Shown here one piece after another: positions 7,809 to 15,882 of a stretch of 64,000 bases of DNA (position 1 is its first letter; every line of letters begins with the position of its first letter). Origin of the DNA: Rhodoblastus sp. (GTDB taxonomy: Bacteria; Pseudomonadota; Alphaproteobacteria; Rhizobiales; Beijerinckiaceae). The DNA lies in contig NZ_JAGRPM010000045.1 in the NCBI RefSeq assembly GCF_019449565.1, positions 1-64,000 on the forward strand, in the 5' to 3' direction. Below the pieces are notes generated by a model that was not told the origin of the DNA, did no database searches, and saw only the letters and a list, made by a program, of their open reading frames with translations. Position numbers and translations under genes: made by a program.

Positions 7809-8576
7809 CTATCCCAAACCCTTCTCCGGTATCTTGAGAACCGTGAGAACTTCCGGTCCAGGTAGCATCACCGACTGCTCCGAAACCTCATATCGCCCCG
7901 CATCCTTGAAATCGAACCATGCGTCCGCCGGCATCAGGCGCGGACGCGTCTCGGCAGCCGCTCCTTCGAAAAGCATCCGACCGGCAAACGTCTCCCGGTC
8001 AAGCGTACGTTGCAGTCGCCACCATGTCGGCACCATCTTTGCTGCTCTTGCCCAGTGGTAGCCTTGCCTATTGTAGCAGGCGAGAACAATTGGAATTCGA
8101 TTCGACTCAACCGCCTTAATAAGCGTCGCGGTTAAGCTGACGTTGAATTCTGCGGCGATTTCCGCCACGTCCTGAATCCTGAATTTATTGAGTTTCGCCA
8201 GCACAGGTCGAAACATAAAATTTGGGAGCACAAGGTCCGATGCGAACCCATCGGCTTGCCGCTCAGGATTGAGCGGCCCTGGCTTGATGTCCTCGATATC
8301 TTTCGAGTTGCAGAACAGCACCTTGCCGCGATGATGGTGCCAATGGCCGACCTCATGCGCCAACGAGAAGCGCTGACGCTGTTCGCAACTTCCGCTATTC
8401 ACCAGAATGATCGCCTTTTTAGACGAGCCAGCGATCATCGCCTCGCACTTGTCCAATGGCTGATATTTGACGAAAGCACCTCGGCTTGCAGCGATGGCTT
8501 CAAGATCGATGTCCTTTGGGCGCCGAATTCCGAGTCCGAGCAGCATCCGTTCCGCCGGAGTGACATCGTCACTCAT
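7809..8576 (-). CDS. ImmA/IrrE-family metallopeptidase
   Basis: ImmA/IrrE peptidases cleave partner repressors to switch on mobile-element or stress genes. This 255-residue protein has the zinc motif HEVGH at residues 74-78, a third ligand candidate in NPERQADGFASDLVLP (Glu105), and a C-terminal beta-rich half with several tryptophans. Its start overlaps the end of the preceding gene (ATGA), making it the last gene of a sigma-like / unknown / peptidase operon. That operon points away from the CBASS genes. A regulatory role on the neighbours, comparable to the CapP peptidase of CapH-CapP, is inferred. Confidence 0.85.
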   Translation of the reverse strand: MSDDVTPAERMLLGLGIRRPKDIDLEAIAASRGAFVKYQPLDKCEAMIAGSSKKAIILVNSGSCEQRQRFSLAHEVGHWHHHRGKVLFCNSKDIEDIKPGPLNPERQADGFASDLVLPNFMFRPVLAKLNKFRIQDVAEIAAEFNVSLTATLIKAVESNRIPIVLACYNRQGYHWARAAKMVPTWWRLQRTLDRETFAGRMLFEGAAAETRPRLMPADAWFDFKDAGRYEVSEQSVMLPGPEVLTVLKIPEKGLG

Positions 8577-9007
8577 TCCGTCTCATCCTCGGATTCGAGC
8601 TTTTCAAGGTCTGCCAAGGCCCTCAGGAGCGCGTCCTCGTCGTGGTCCGACAGGCCGTTGCCTTTCCGCGCAGCGAGCATCATTGGAAGGGCCGGGTCGC
8701 GAGATTTCATCGCCCCAAGCTTTACCTTAGCCTTTTCGCGATTGAAGGGGATCGCCGAAACGTTCGCGGTAGACGCTCGAAAGGAAGCGGCGGCAGCTTT
8801 CGCCTCATCCAATCGCACCTTGGCGCACATTTCCTCTGCCTCTGCGATCATTTTATTAGCGAGGATTACATAAGCGTCGAAGTCGCCGCCGGCTTCCTTG
8901 ATATCCTCACGGATTTCATCCGGCTTGGCGGCGATAAAGCTCTCGATCAAGGCGTCCTCGATCCGGCGCATCCCGTCGATGTCCTGTGTCTTTTTGGAGG
9001 CGCTCAT
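8573..9007 (-). CDS. Unknown protein between a sigma-like factor and an ImmA peptidase
   Basis: I start at the ATG at 9007, which overlaps the stop of the sigma-like gene (ATGA); the product has 144 residues. It is helical and charged, with a probable coiled coil in the middle (ILANKMIAEAEEMCAKVRLDEAKAAAASF) and a segment ending LPMMLAARKGNGLSDHDEDALLRALADLEKL. I recognise no domain. Its position between a putative sigma factor and a peptidase suggests an anti-sigma or inhibitor protein cleaved by the peptidase. That is a hypothesis, not something the sequence shows. Confidence 0.7.
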   Translation of the reverse strand: MSASKKTQDIDGMRRIEDALIESFIAAKPDEIREDIKEAGGDFDAYVILANKMIAEAEEMCAKVRLDEAKAAAASFRASTANVSAIPFNREKAKVKLGAMKSRDPALPMMLAARKGNGLSDHDEDALLRALADLEKLESEDETE

Positions 9008-9621
9008 TGTTGCCACCCGTAGGGATAAAGCTTCAACATTTTGCGTCTGATCTTCTTGTAAAGATAGTCGATGCGGGATTGATCGGCTCCGACGAATTCC
9101 CGCAAATCCCTGCCGCGAAGACCTTCAGCCAACCCCATGATCATCATTTGACAATCCTCGTCGCCATCAAAGTGGCTGTTGATCGTCTCCAATGCCGTCT
9201 TAGCTTCCGGCTCCTCGGCATCCAAAAGGAGCTGTTCAGGATTTAGCGAACTCGAAGCCAGGGCGCCGGTGCCGAGGACTACAGGTTCCGGATTGGCCCG
9301 ATCGTCGTCGAAGGCCACATGCCGTTTCTGGTATTCGCGGTCATGCGAGGCAATGCTCCGCATCGTTTGGATCAAGAAGGCGATGAACGGCACGTCGCGG
9401 GGACAACGCCTCTTGCCTAGAATTGTTCGACACAGCGCCTCGCGAAATAATTCGCCCGCCTGACGTCCAGTCCCCCCAATCTGTCCTTTATCCATCGCGA
9501 TCAGCTTCGCCTTTTCGTCCGCCGAAAGCGCATGAATCATCGCGAGCGCCTCCTGGACGTCGAGATATTCCACGGCATCGTCAGGTTGCTCGACGGCGTC
9601 GGCATCGCTCGTTGAGCCCAT
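9004..9621 (-). CDS. Sigma-70-like regulatory protein
   Basis: The 205-residue product has a central region resembling sigma region 2 (AGELFREALCRTILGKRRCPRDVPFIAFLIQTMRSIASHDREYQKR). Its C-terminal part resembles sigma region 4 (DCQMMIMGLAEGLRGRDLREFVGADQSRIDYLYKKIRRKMLKL), ending in a helix-turn-helix with a basic recognition helix. This is the layout of small alternative sigma-like proteins. It leads a tightly overlapping operon with an unknown protein and an ImmA peptidase. It diverges from the CBASS genes 211 bases away, so it may control that promoter, which is inferred. Confidence 0.65.
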   Translation of the reverse strand: MGSTSDADAVEQPDDAVEYLDVQEALAMIHALSADEKAKLIAMDKGQIGGTGRQAGELFREALCRTILGKRRCPRDVPFIAFLIQTMRSIASHDREYQKRHVAFDDDRANPEPVVLGTGALASSSLNPEQLLLDAEEPEAKTALETINSHFDGDEDCQMMIMGLAEGLRGRDLREFVGADQSRIDYLYKKIRRKMLKLYPYGWQQ

Positions 9622-9662
9622 GCCTTTCTGGCCTCCATCTCACTATGCCCGTGAATTTTCTT

Positions 9663-9691
9663 TTTCGGACATGTGGGCATGGAGTCCGAAA
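9663..9691. promoter_or_regulatory. Perfect 8-bp inverted repeat between the divergent operons
   Basis: TTTCGGAC (9663-9670) and GTCCGAAA (9684-9691) form a perfect inverted repeat with a 13-base spacer. It lies in the 211-base gap between the sigma-like operon and the CBASS operon. It could be an operator for a regulator of either side, or a leader hairpin. Confidence 0.45.
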
Positions 9692-9832
9692 GCCGGGTCG
9701 TCGCCGGCATAGCTTAACAGGATGCCAGCTGGCGCGGCAAAATCAACCGAGTTCAGATGAAACTTCGAGGGCTGCCCAAGAAGGAGGCGAGGTATCCGCC
9801 AACGTGCCCACGCCCGGCCTTAGGAGTAAAAA

Positions 9833-11095
9833 ATGAGCCGCATGAATCTTCCGACTAACGATGATCCGTTTCTCAATCCCCTTGACGCAATCCTGGCGGA
9901 TGTCGCCGTCAACCTGCAGCTCCCGCCGAGCTTTCACGACAAGGCGACAGAGCGTTACGAAGCAGTGCGGACTTACGCGGAGCGCGATGGCAGCCCCCTG
10001 AAAGGCCATATCCTCCGTTTCTACCCGCAGGGATCTATGGCGATCGACGCCACGATTTCGACCCGCGGCACCGACGACGAATTCGACATCGACATCGTGG
10101 CGGAACTCAACGTTGCCCACATGGCAGACCCGAACTGGGCGTTGGATCAGCTCGCCGAGGCGTTGAGGGGCTATCCGACCAGCAAGAGGATCGAACGCCA
10201 GACGCGATGTGTCACGGTCCGCTATGCCGACGGCATGCACCTTGATGTCACGCCCGCGGTAAGGCTGCCATACACTGCGGAGCGCGAAAGCCACATCTTC
10301 CACGCCCACCCTGAAAAGGCGGCGTCCGAGCATTACCACGTGCCGATGAACGCCTATGGTTTCGTGGAATGGTATCGCCAGCGCACCCCCATCGAGGATC
10401 GCTTCGCAAAGGCGTTCAATCGGCGCCTTTTCGAAGCCTATGGAATCATGATCAAGGCGGCTGCCGAGGTCGACGAGGTTCCAGACCCGACGCCCGTTCA
10501 TGTGAAAAACACCGCTACTGTCGCCCTTCAGTTGCTTAAGCGGTTCCGCAACATCGCCTATGCTGAGGCGGGTTGCCGCATTCCTCCTTCGGTGATGATG
10601 TCGTGTTTCGCCGGTCACGCCGCTGCGCCGAACACTTCGCTCACCGATATGGTGATCCGTCAGGCGCGCATGATTGCAAAGCATATTTGGGCGGCGAGCG
10701 GCAGGCGGGAGAGGATCAAGGTCGTGAATCCGGTCTACGTCCATGACTGCTTTACGGACCGCTGGCCTGAGAGAATCGACCAACAGAATGAATTCGCCCA
10801 AAAGTTGAATGAATTCGCGACCGGGCTAGAATACCTGAAGCGCAACGATACCTCGTTGGAGGATCTCCAGGTTTGGCTTCGCGACCAATTCGGCAGCCAT
10901 GTCGTTTCACGCTCTATCCAGCAGATCAATGAACGCATGGGCAGGGCTGTGCTGGCCGCTACTCAGTCCTATACCCCCAAGGGCGGCATTTACGTCCCGA
11001 GTGCTCCGAAGCTGATGGGGGTCGGAGCGGCTTCTGCGGCATCCATGCCGTCCGTCGCGAAGGCCCACACCTTCATGGGTGGGCGCCGCCAGTGA
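9833..11095 (+). CDS. CD-NTase, CBASS cyclic-oligonucleotide synthase
   Basis: CD-NTases sense phage infection and make cyclic nucleotide messengers that activate a toxic effector. This 420-residue protein has the nucleotidyltransferase signature: GS at residues 67-68 (YPQGSMAIDATIS), the metal-binding pair in DEFDIDIVAEL (Asp85, Asp87) and the third acid in MHLDVTPAV (Asp138). TAGGAG sits seven bases before the ATG at 9833. The following gene overlaps its stop (GTGA), then a phospholipase follows, giving a compact CBASS operon. The exact nucleotide product cannot be read from the sequence. Confidence 0.93.
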   Translation: MSRMNLPTNDDPFLNPLDAILADVAVNLQLPPSFHDKATERYEAVRTYAERDGSPLKGHILRFYPQGSMAIDATISTRGTDDEFDIDIVAELNVAHMADPNWALDQLAEALRGYPTSKRIERQTRCVTVRYADGMHLDVTPAVRLPYTAERESHIFHAHPEKAASEHYHVPMNAYGFVEWYRQRTPIEDRFAKAFNRRLFEAYGIMIKAAAEVDEVPDPTPVHVKNTATVALQLLKRFRNIAYAEAGCRIPPSVMMSCFAGHAAAPNTSLTDMVIRQARMIAKHIWAASGRRERIKVVNPVYVHDCFTDRWPERIDQQNEFAQKLNEFATGLEYLKRNDTSLEDLQVWLRDQFGSHVVSRSIQQINERMGRAVLAATQSYTPKGGIYVPSAPKLMGVGAASAASMPSVAKAHTFMGGRRQ

Positions 11096-11562
11096 TCTGT
11101 TTTCCAACCATAGACGTCCAGATTCATGCCATGCGGCAGTCGTGGCCGTCGCTCCGCGAAACGCGAATCGATAGCCGAACCGCTGTTTGGCGCGGTCCTT
11201 TGCGCCCACTTCTGATGACCCATGAGGTTGAGATTTTCTATCGCGCCCCCCTCGTGATCGAACTGATCAATCCGATGCAGCAGCAGCCGCAGGTGCGCGT
11301 CGCGCAGCCCCTTCTCAAGAAGATGCCTCGCAGCGCCGAAGGAGCGCTGCCGCACGTGTATTGGGACGATCCAGACCGGCCCATGCTCTGTCTCTTCGAC
11401 GCGGAGGCGGGCCAGTGGTCGCCTTGCGACCTGCTCGCCGCGACCACGGTGCCTTGGACCGTGGACTGGCTCGCCTGCTACGAGGGCTGGCGCGCAACTG
11501 GCGAATGGACCGGCGGTGGTCGCCATGTCGGCGCCGCAAGCAAGAAGGAACGCGAATCGTGA
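11092..11562 (+). CDS. CBASS-associated E2-like protein (short type II)
   Basis: In type II CBASS the CD-NTase is primed by a ubiquitin-transfer-like enzyme; short systems carry only an E2-like part. This 156-residue protein shows that form: a beta-rich core (EVEIFYRAPLVIELINPMQQQPQVRVAQPLL), a likely catalytic cysteine at 100 in HVYWDDPDRPMLCLFD, then WSPCDLLAATTVPWTVDWLACYEGWRATGEWTGGGRH, a typical E2-type C-terminus. It starts with GTG overlapping the stop of the CD-NTase and itself overlaps the phospholipase start, so translation is coupled. No E1 or JAB deconjugase gene is present. Confidence 0.85.
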   Translation: MICFPTIDVQIHAMRQSWPSLRETRIDSRTAVWRGPLRPLLMTHEVEIFYRAPLVIELINPMQQQPQVRVAQPLLKKMPRSAEGALPHVYWDDPDRPMLCLFDAEAGQWSPCDLLAATTVPWTVDWLACYEGWRATGEWTGGGRHVGAASKKERES

Positions 11563-12596
11563 ACCACGTGCCCACCCGCCGTTCGGACGGAACGATTCAA
11601 TTCCGCCGCGAGATGCAGCCCTGGCCGAAAGACCGCCCGTTTCGAATCCTGTCGATCGACGGCGGTGGCATCTGCGGACTGCTTCCCGCCGCCGTCCTCG
11701 CCGAGATCGAGCAACGCTTCCTCGGCGGCGCGCCGGTCTCCGACTATTTTGATCTCGTGGCGGGGACTTCGACCGGCGGCCTCATCGCCCTCGGCCTGGG
11801 GGCCGGCATGTCCGGCGCGCAACTGAAGCAATTCTACATCGAGCGGGGTCCCAACATCTTCCCATCGAGCGACGGCGTCACCGGCAAGGCGCGCGGGATG
11901 CTGAAATGGGCGAAACAGAAGGTCCGCACTCTTTACGACGTGGCGCCGCTGGAGGCCGAATTGATGAGGGTCTTCGAACAGCGCTTCTTCGGCGATTCGA
12001 AACTCCGGCTTTGCGTCCCTTCCTTCGAGGGGACGCACGGGGAGCCTTGGATTTACAAGACGCCCCACCATCCGGACTACAAGAAGGACCGCCACGAGAG
12101 GATGTTCACCGTCGGCAGGGCAACGTCGGCTGCGCCCACCTACTTCAAGCCCCTCGACACCTTCGGATACCGGATGGTCGATGGCGGCTTATGGGCCAAC
12201 AACCCGGTGATGATCGGTCTGGTTGACGCCTTGGCGTGCTTCGACATCGACCGCGAACAGGTGCAAATTCTCACCTTGGGCTGCGGCGAGAATTCGTTCC
12301 ACGCGAGCGATTCTCAGGTTGACGGCGGCGAGCTTCAATGGCGAAACGCCATTCGCGGGGCCATGCGCGCGCAATCCCGGAACGCTCTGGGTCAGGCCTT
12401 CCTGCTCGTCGGAAAGGACCGGGTGGTTCGCCTCGACGCCCCCGAGTCGCCCAATCCCATCGCGATGGACGATGTGGGACGCGCGCTGGCCGAGCTTCCC
12501 AACATGGCGCGGTCGCTTGTCGAAGGCGCCGGCCACCGCGTCAACGAGATGTTCCTCGGCGACAAGGTCGTGCCCTACCAGCCGATCATGATGTGA
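11559..12596 (+). CDS. Patatin-like phospholipase, CBASS effector (CapV type)
   Basis: CapV effectors are patatin phospholipases switched on by the cyclic nucleotide and kill the cell by degrading its membrane. This 345-residue protein starts at the GTG at 11559, four bases before the E2 stop, with AAGGAA upstream. It has the glycine loop DGGGICG (34-40), the nucleophile Ser71 in GTSTGG and the catalytic Asp208 in DGGLWANNPV. The longer upstream frame is discarded because it reads through the E2 gene. It belongs to the CBASS operon. Confidence 0.92.
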   Translation: MNHVPTRRSDGTIQFRREMQPWPKDRPFRILSIDGGGICGLLPAAVLAEIEQRFLGGAPVSDYFDLVAGTSTGGLIALGLGAGMSGAQLKQFYIERGPNIFPSSDGVTGKARGMLKWAKQKVRTLYDVAPLEAELMRVFEQRFFGDSKLRLCVPSFEGTHGEPWIYKTPHHPDYKKDRHERMFTVGRATSAAPTYFKPLDTFGYRMVDGGLWANNPVMIGLVDALACFDIDREQVQILTLGCGENSFHASDSQVDGGELQWRNAIRGAMRAQSRNALGQAFLLVGKDRVVRLDAPESPNPIAMDDVGRALAELPNMARSLVEGAGHRVNEMFLGDKVVPYQPIMM

Positions 12597-12685
12597 GAGG
12601 CGCGGTGGGACGCTCTCTCGTTTTGTCAGTCATTTTCCTCGGCAACGAGGCCGAAATCATTACCCCTCGATAAGGAATTTCGAAA

Positions 12686-14215
12686 ATGCCCAAGAACATC
12701 GTGATCTTCTCAGACGGCACCGGACAGGACGGCGGCGTCCGCCCTGAACAACGCCTGAGCAATGTGTACAAGCTCTACCACGCCTGTCGCGTCGGCCCGG
12801 AAAACTGCATCGACCCCAGCCAGCAGGTGGCCTTCTACGATCCCGGGCTCGGCACCGACATCGGCGCGACCGCTCTGACGGCGCCCGTCCGGTTCGTCCA
12901 GAAGCTCCTCGGCTCGGTGATCGGCAGCGGCATCAAGAAAAACATCGCCGACTGCTACGAGTTCATCATCAACCACTACCAGCCCGGCGACCGCATCCTC
13001 CTGATCGGCTTCAGCCGTGGCGCCTACACGGTTCGGTGCATCGCGAACCTGATCATGCTCTGCGGCGTCCCGACCAAGACGCCATCCGGTCCGTTGCCGC
13101 TGTTGCGGTCGGCAATCCATGACATCGCGACGGAGGCCGTCGAGACTGTGTTCGAACATGGCGCAGGCCATCCTCGGGAGCAGTTCGAGGCCGAGCGTTT
13201 CGAACTCGCCCGGCGTTTCCGCGAAAAATACGGCTCGAACCACGAAGGAGGCGAAGACGGACGCTCCAATGCCGCGCCCCATTTCATCGGCGTGTTCGAC
13301 ACGGTCGCGGCCCTAGGCGCCAGCGGGTTGAAGTGGTGGCTAATCGTCGGCGGCCTCACGCTCGGCGTCGTCGCCGGCGCCGCCTTGATCTCGGCGGTCC
13401 CGGCAGCGGCGATCGCCGGGCTGCTTCATCTGCTCAAGGGATGGTCATTCTGGACGGTTGCGCTGTCGATAGTGGGCTTGTCGATCGTAGCGGCGGCGGG
13501 CGGCCTTCTTTATCATCAGGTCAGGTCCAGCCTGAAGATCATCCACGACTTTCCCACCAAGGGCGCCGCCCCCCGTTGGCACTTCGCGACGTGGAAGGGC
13601 AAGAACTTCGACCGACTGCTGAGCAAGTACGTGAGCTACGCCAGAGCGGCCAACGCCATTGACGAGACCCGGGCGGATTTCGCCCGCGTCGGGTGGGGCG
13701 GCGTTCAGGACGGGGTGCCGTCGGTGGTCGAGGGGCACGACCGGCTGATCCAACTCTGGTTCGCCGGCAACCATTCCGACGTCGGCGGAAGCTACGACGA
13801 CACCGAATCGCGCCTTTCGGACACTTCCCTTGAATGGATGGTCCAGCAGGCGACGGGCGTTCCGGGCGGCTTGATCGTCGCGGGACAGAAGGCGCCGGGC
13901 GACGCAAGCAACAATCCGAACCTTCGGGTTTTCCCTTCAGCCGATGGCGCTCAACACTGCGAGGTGGTCGCGATGCAGGACACCATCGCCAGCAGATTGC
14001 CGAAGTGGATTCTCAGAATTTGGACGCCGCCGACCTGGCCGGTGAAGGTTCGGGAAATCACACACGACGCCCCTGTTCACCCCTCGGTCGAGGAGCGCTT
14101 TAAGCTGGCTTCCGTCGTTAACGCCGCGGGTTCGGGGCCATATCGCCCCAAGGCGTTGGAAAACCACGACAGGCTCAAGCAATACTATTCCCCGAATGCC
14201 GAGGGCGCCGCCTAA
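12686..14215 (+). CDS. DUF2235 (Tle1-like) alpha/beta hydrolase with membrane hairpin
   Basis: DUF2235 proteins are lipases best known as type VI secretion phospholipase effectors. This 509-residue protein has the nucleophile elbow GFSRGAY (Ser110), a candidate acid in FIGVFDTVAALG (Asp205) and a candidate base in WFAGNHSDVGGSY (His363). Unusually, two hydrophobic segments (about 217-248 and 254-277) split the hydrolase fold, so it is probably membrane-bound. AAGGAA precedes the ATG at 12686. It lies 89 bases after the CBASS phospholipase in the same direction, so it may be an additional effector of that operon. No type VI genes are nearby. Confidence 0.85.
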   Translation: MPKNIVIFSDGTGQDGGVRPEQRLSNVYKLYHACRVGPENCIDPSQQVAFYDPGLGTDIGATALTAPVRFVQKLLGSVIGSGIKKNIADCYEFIINHYQPGDRILLIGFSRGAYTVRCIANLIMLCGVPTKTPSGPLPLLRSAIHDIATEAVETVFEHGAGHPREQFEAERFELARRFREKYGSNHEGGEDGRSNAAPHFIGVFDTVAALGASGLKWWLIVGGLTLGVVAGAALISAVPAAAIAGLLHLLKGWSFWTVALSIVGLSIVAAAGGLLYHQVRSSLKIIHDFPTKGAAPRWHFATWKGKNFDRLLSKYVSYARAANAIDETRADFARVGWGGVQDGVPSVVEGHDRLIQLWFAGNHSDVGGSYDDTESRLSDTSLEWMVQQATGVPGGLIVAGQKAPGDASNNPNLRVFPSADGAQHCEVVAMQDTIASRLPKWILRIWTPPTWPVKVREITHDAPVHPSVEERFKLASVVNAAGSGPYRPKALENHDRLKQYYSPNAEGAA

Positions 14216-14325
14216 GCGATGTCCGTCGTCGATCGAACGGCCTTCCAGCTTCCAGCGTGAGAATCTATCGGATTTCGATACGATTGGGTAAGATCGCTAT
14301 AATTGCCGGAGAAAGACCTGCCGAA

Positions 14326-15072
14326 ATGACGTCAAAACGCCGCATGCGCCGGATTCGCGGGAAGATGCGATCGGCAACGGTCGCCAAAAGCAGCCGCATT
14401 GCCGGGGCGGAATATGGACCGGACTCGATTGCCGTGCTCGCGGCGCTGGCTCCGGCACGACGGCGGCCGGACTATTTCATAACGCCGGACATGTCGGATG
14501 AGGCACGCATAAACGTCGCCTTGCGTTTCATATTCCGCGACGCAGACCGCGCCAACGCCTGGCTCAAGACACGAAATGATGTTTTCGGCGGTCAGGCGGC
14601 GCTAGACATTATGAGCGAAGCCAGCGGCGTCGAGCGAGTACGGGAATACCTCGAGTCCGAGGCAGCAGATGGAATTGAGGTAGACAGCTTTGGCCGTCGC
14701 CTGCTCTCGCAGAAAGGCTCGATCCCAGCGGATGTCGCACTCGAGATCGACGACCCGCGCCGGGCAGGCCCGACGTCAGAAATGCCGGATGATCCGCGCG
14801 CTCTCGCTCTCGAAGGGCTACAGGCACCATATGAAGCCGACGCGGATTATGGTCCGAAATCGCGGGCTGTTCTAGAAGACTTGGCCCCGCCTGCTGACCG
14901 CCGACACAGCTTCTCAACGTTCGAGCTCTCCGAAGAGCAGGTCGAGGCGATCAAGAACACCAAAATGGACCCTCGGCATGATCATCTGGACGCCTCGCTC
15001 GAGGACGACTTCGGCCGCCGGCTGCTCGAGCAAAAAGGTACGATGCCGCCGGACGTCGATCTGGAGATATGA
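14326..15072 (+). CDS. DUF2384-like antitoxin protein with internal duplication
   Basis: The ATG at 14326 has GGAGAAAG about nine bases upstream and gives 248 residues. After a basic N-terminus comes a DUF2384/MbcA-like stretch (ALRFIFRDADRANAWLKTRNDVFGGQAALDIMSEASGVERVREYLE), as in antitoxins that pair with RES-type toxins. Two blocks are repeated: AEYGPDSIAVLAALAP / ADYGPKSRAVLEDLAP, and FGRRLLSQKGSIPADVALEI / FGRRLLEQKGTMPPDVDLEI. The second repeat lacks the antitoxin-like core. No RES toxin is adjacent. The duplicated parts may be toxin- or DNA-binding modules; the role is unknown. Confidence 0.65.
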   Translation: MTSKRRMRRIRGKMRSATVAKSSRIAGAEYGPDSIAVLAALAPARRRPDYFITPDMSDEARINVALRFIFRDADRANAWLKTRNDVFGGQAALDIMSEASGVERVREYLESEAADGIEVDSFGRRLLSQKGSIPADVALEIDDPRRAGPTSEMPDDPRALALEGLQAPYEADADYGPKSRAVLEDLAPPADRRHSFSTFELSEEQVEAIKNTKMDPRHDHLDASLEDDFGRRLLEQKGTMPPDVDLEI

Positions 15073-15108
15073 CTCCGCACCGCAAGGAGATTTGACTCCG
15101 CTCCGCAA
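15063..15108 (+). repeat. Tandem 23-bp direct repeat at the end of the antitoxin-like gene
   Basis: Two head-to-tail 23-bp copies (15063-15085 and 15086-15108) differ at two positions. Each reads GGAGAT-x-TGACTCCGC-x-CCGCAA. The first copy contains the stop codon of the upstream gene. The origin may be slippage or the end of a small mobile element. Confidence 0.8.
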
Positions 15109-15244
15109 AATGCATCTCTCGCTACGGCACTGACCTACCTCCGCTAAAATTGACCAGCCTGACAGAAGTAGGTCACACACACCTCGGCTTCTTCCTGCGC
15201 ACCCACGTGAGGGCAATGGGCGAGTTGGGCCACAGCAACCGGAG

Positions 15245-15745
15245 TTATTGCGAGGAAGCCGCCTTTGCCTGCAGCGCCGAAGTTCGCGCGCTGCGTTGGT
15301 CGCACCATTTGCGCTCCGACCACAACCAAAGTCTTTGGTCGCGCAAAACGACTCGGATCATCCCTGTTTTAGCTGCTTCGAGATGAGCGACTAAGCAAGT
15401 CGGCAGCACTGCTCGGCCAGCAGAGTCAAAGCTGAGCCGCGAATAACGGTCCATCGCGGCAATTGCGAGCTCGCCCCGTTCAGCCTCACTTGCTTCACCC
15501 AATATTCGCTGAATCGCGTCCATCGCTTCGCGACCGGCTGAGTCCCAACTGCGCAGCTCGACAACGCTTTCGGCCTCCACCACAGCTAGGGCATTAGAAT
15601 TTGGGGCGCTGAGCCACTTTAGCTGGCTTCGGACGTTAATCGGGAGAACGACCCGATCCTTTGACGCCAAGGCCACGACATCAGTCCAGACGCCCTTTGC
15701 AAAGGACGCCACAGGATTCCAGGAAGTCGGCCGGCCGGTTTTCAT
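15245..15745 (-). CDS. Double AbrB/MraZ-like (SpoVT-type) DNA-binding protein
   Basis: I start at the ATG at 15745 (166 residues). Two swapped-hairpin-like segments can be seen: ALASKDRVVLPINVRSQLKWL near residue 25 and LSFDSAGRAVLPTCLVAHLEAAKTGMIRVVLRDQRLWLW near 100. Each has the AbrB/MraZ pattern 'D-x-x-G/R-R-x-x-L-P'. Such proteins are transcription factors or antitoxins. It diverges from the unknown gene at 15883. The longer frame up to 15859 adds a hydrophobic stretch I consider noncoding. The target is unknown. Confidence 0.65.
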   Translation of the reverse strand: MKTGRPTSWNPVASFAKGVWTDVVALASKDRVVLPINVRSQLKWLSAPNSNALAVVEAESVVELRSWDSAGREAMDAIQRILGEASEAERGELAIAAMDRYSRLSFDSAGRAVLPTCLVAHLEAAKTGMIRVVLRDQRLWLWSERKWCDQRSARTSALQAKAASSQ

Positions 15746-15882
15746 GGGACAATATGGGTAAAAGAAACAATCGGCTTTGACCAGCCAGATTGGAAGGATT
15801 AGGATTATGGTATAGAAATTAATTAGGATTTTGGCACATTTTGCGCGCATAAGCGTCAAAAGTCGTGAGATTGGGGAGTTCT

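Noticed and set aside
11361..11558. N-terminal extension of the patatin gene to the upstream ATG
   Set aside because: It overlaps the E2 gene in another frame and reads as arginine-rich noise.
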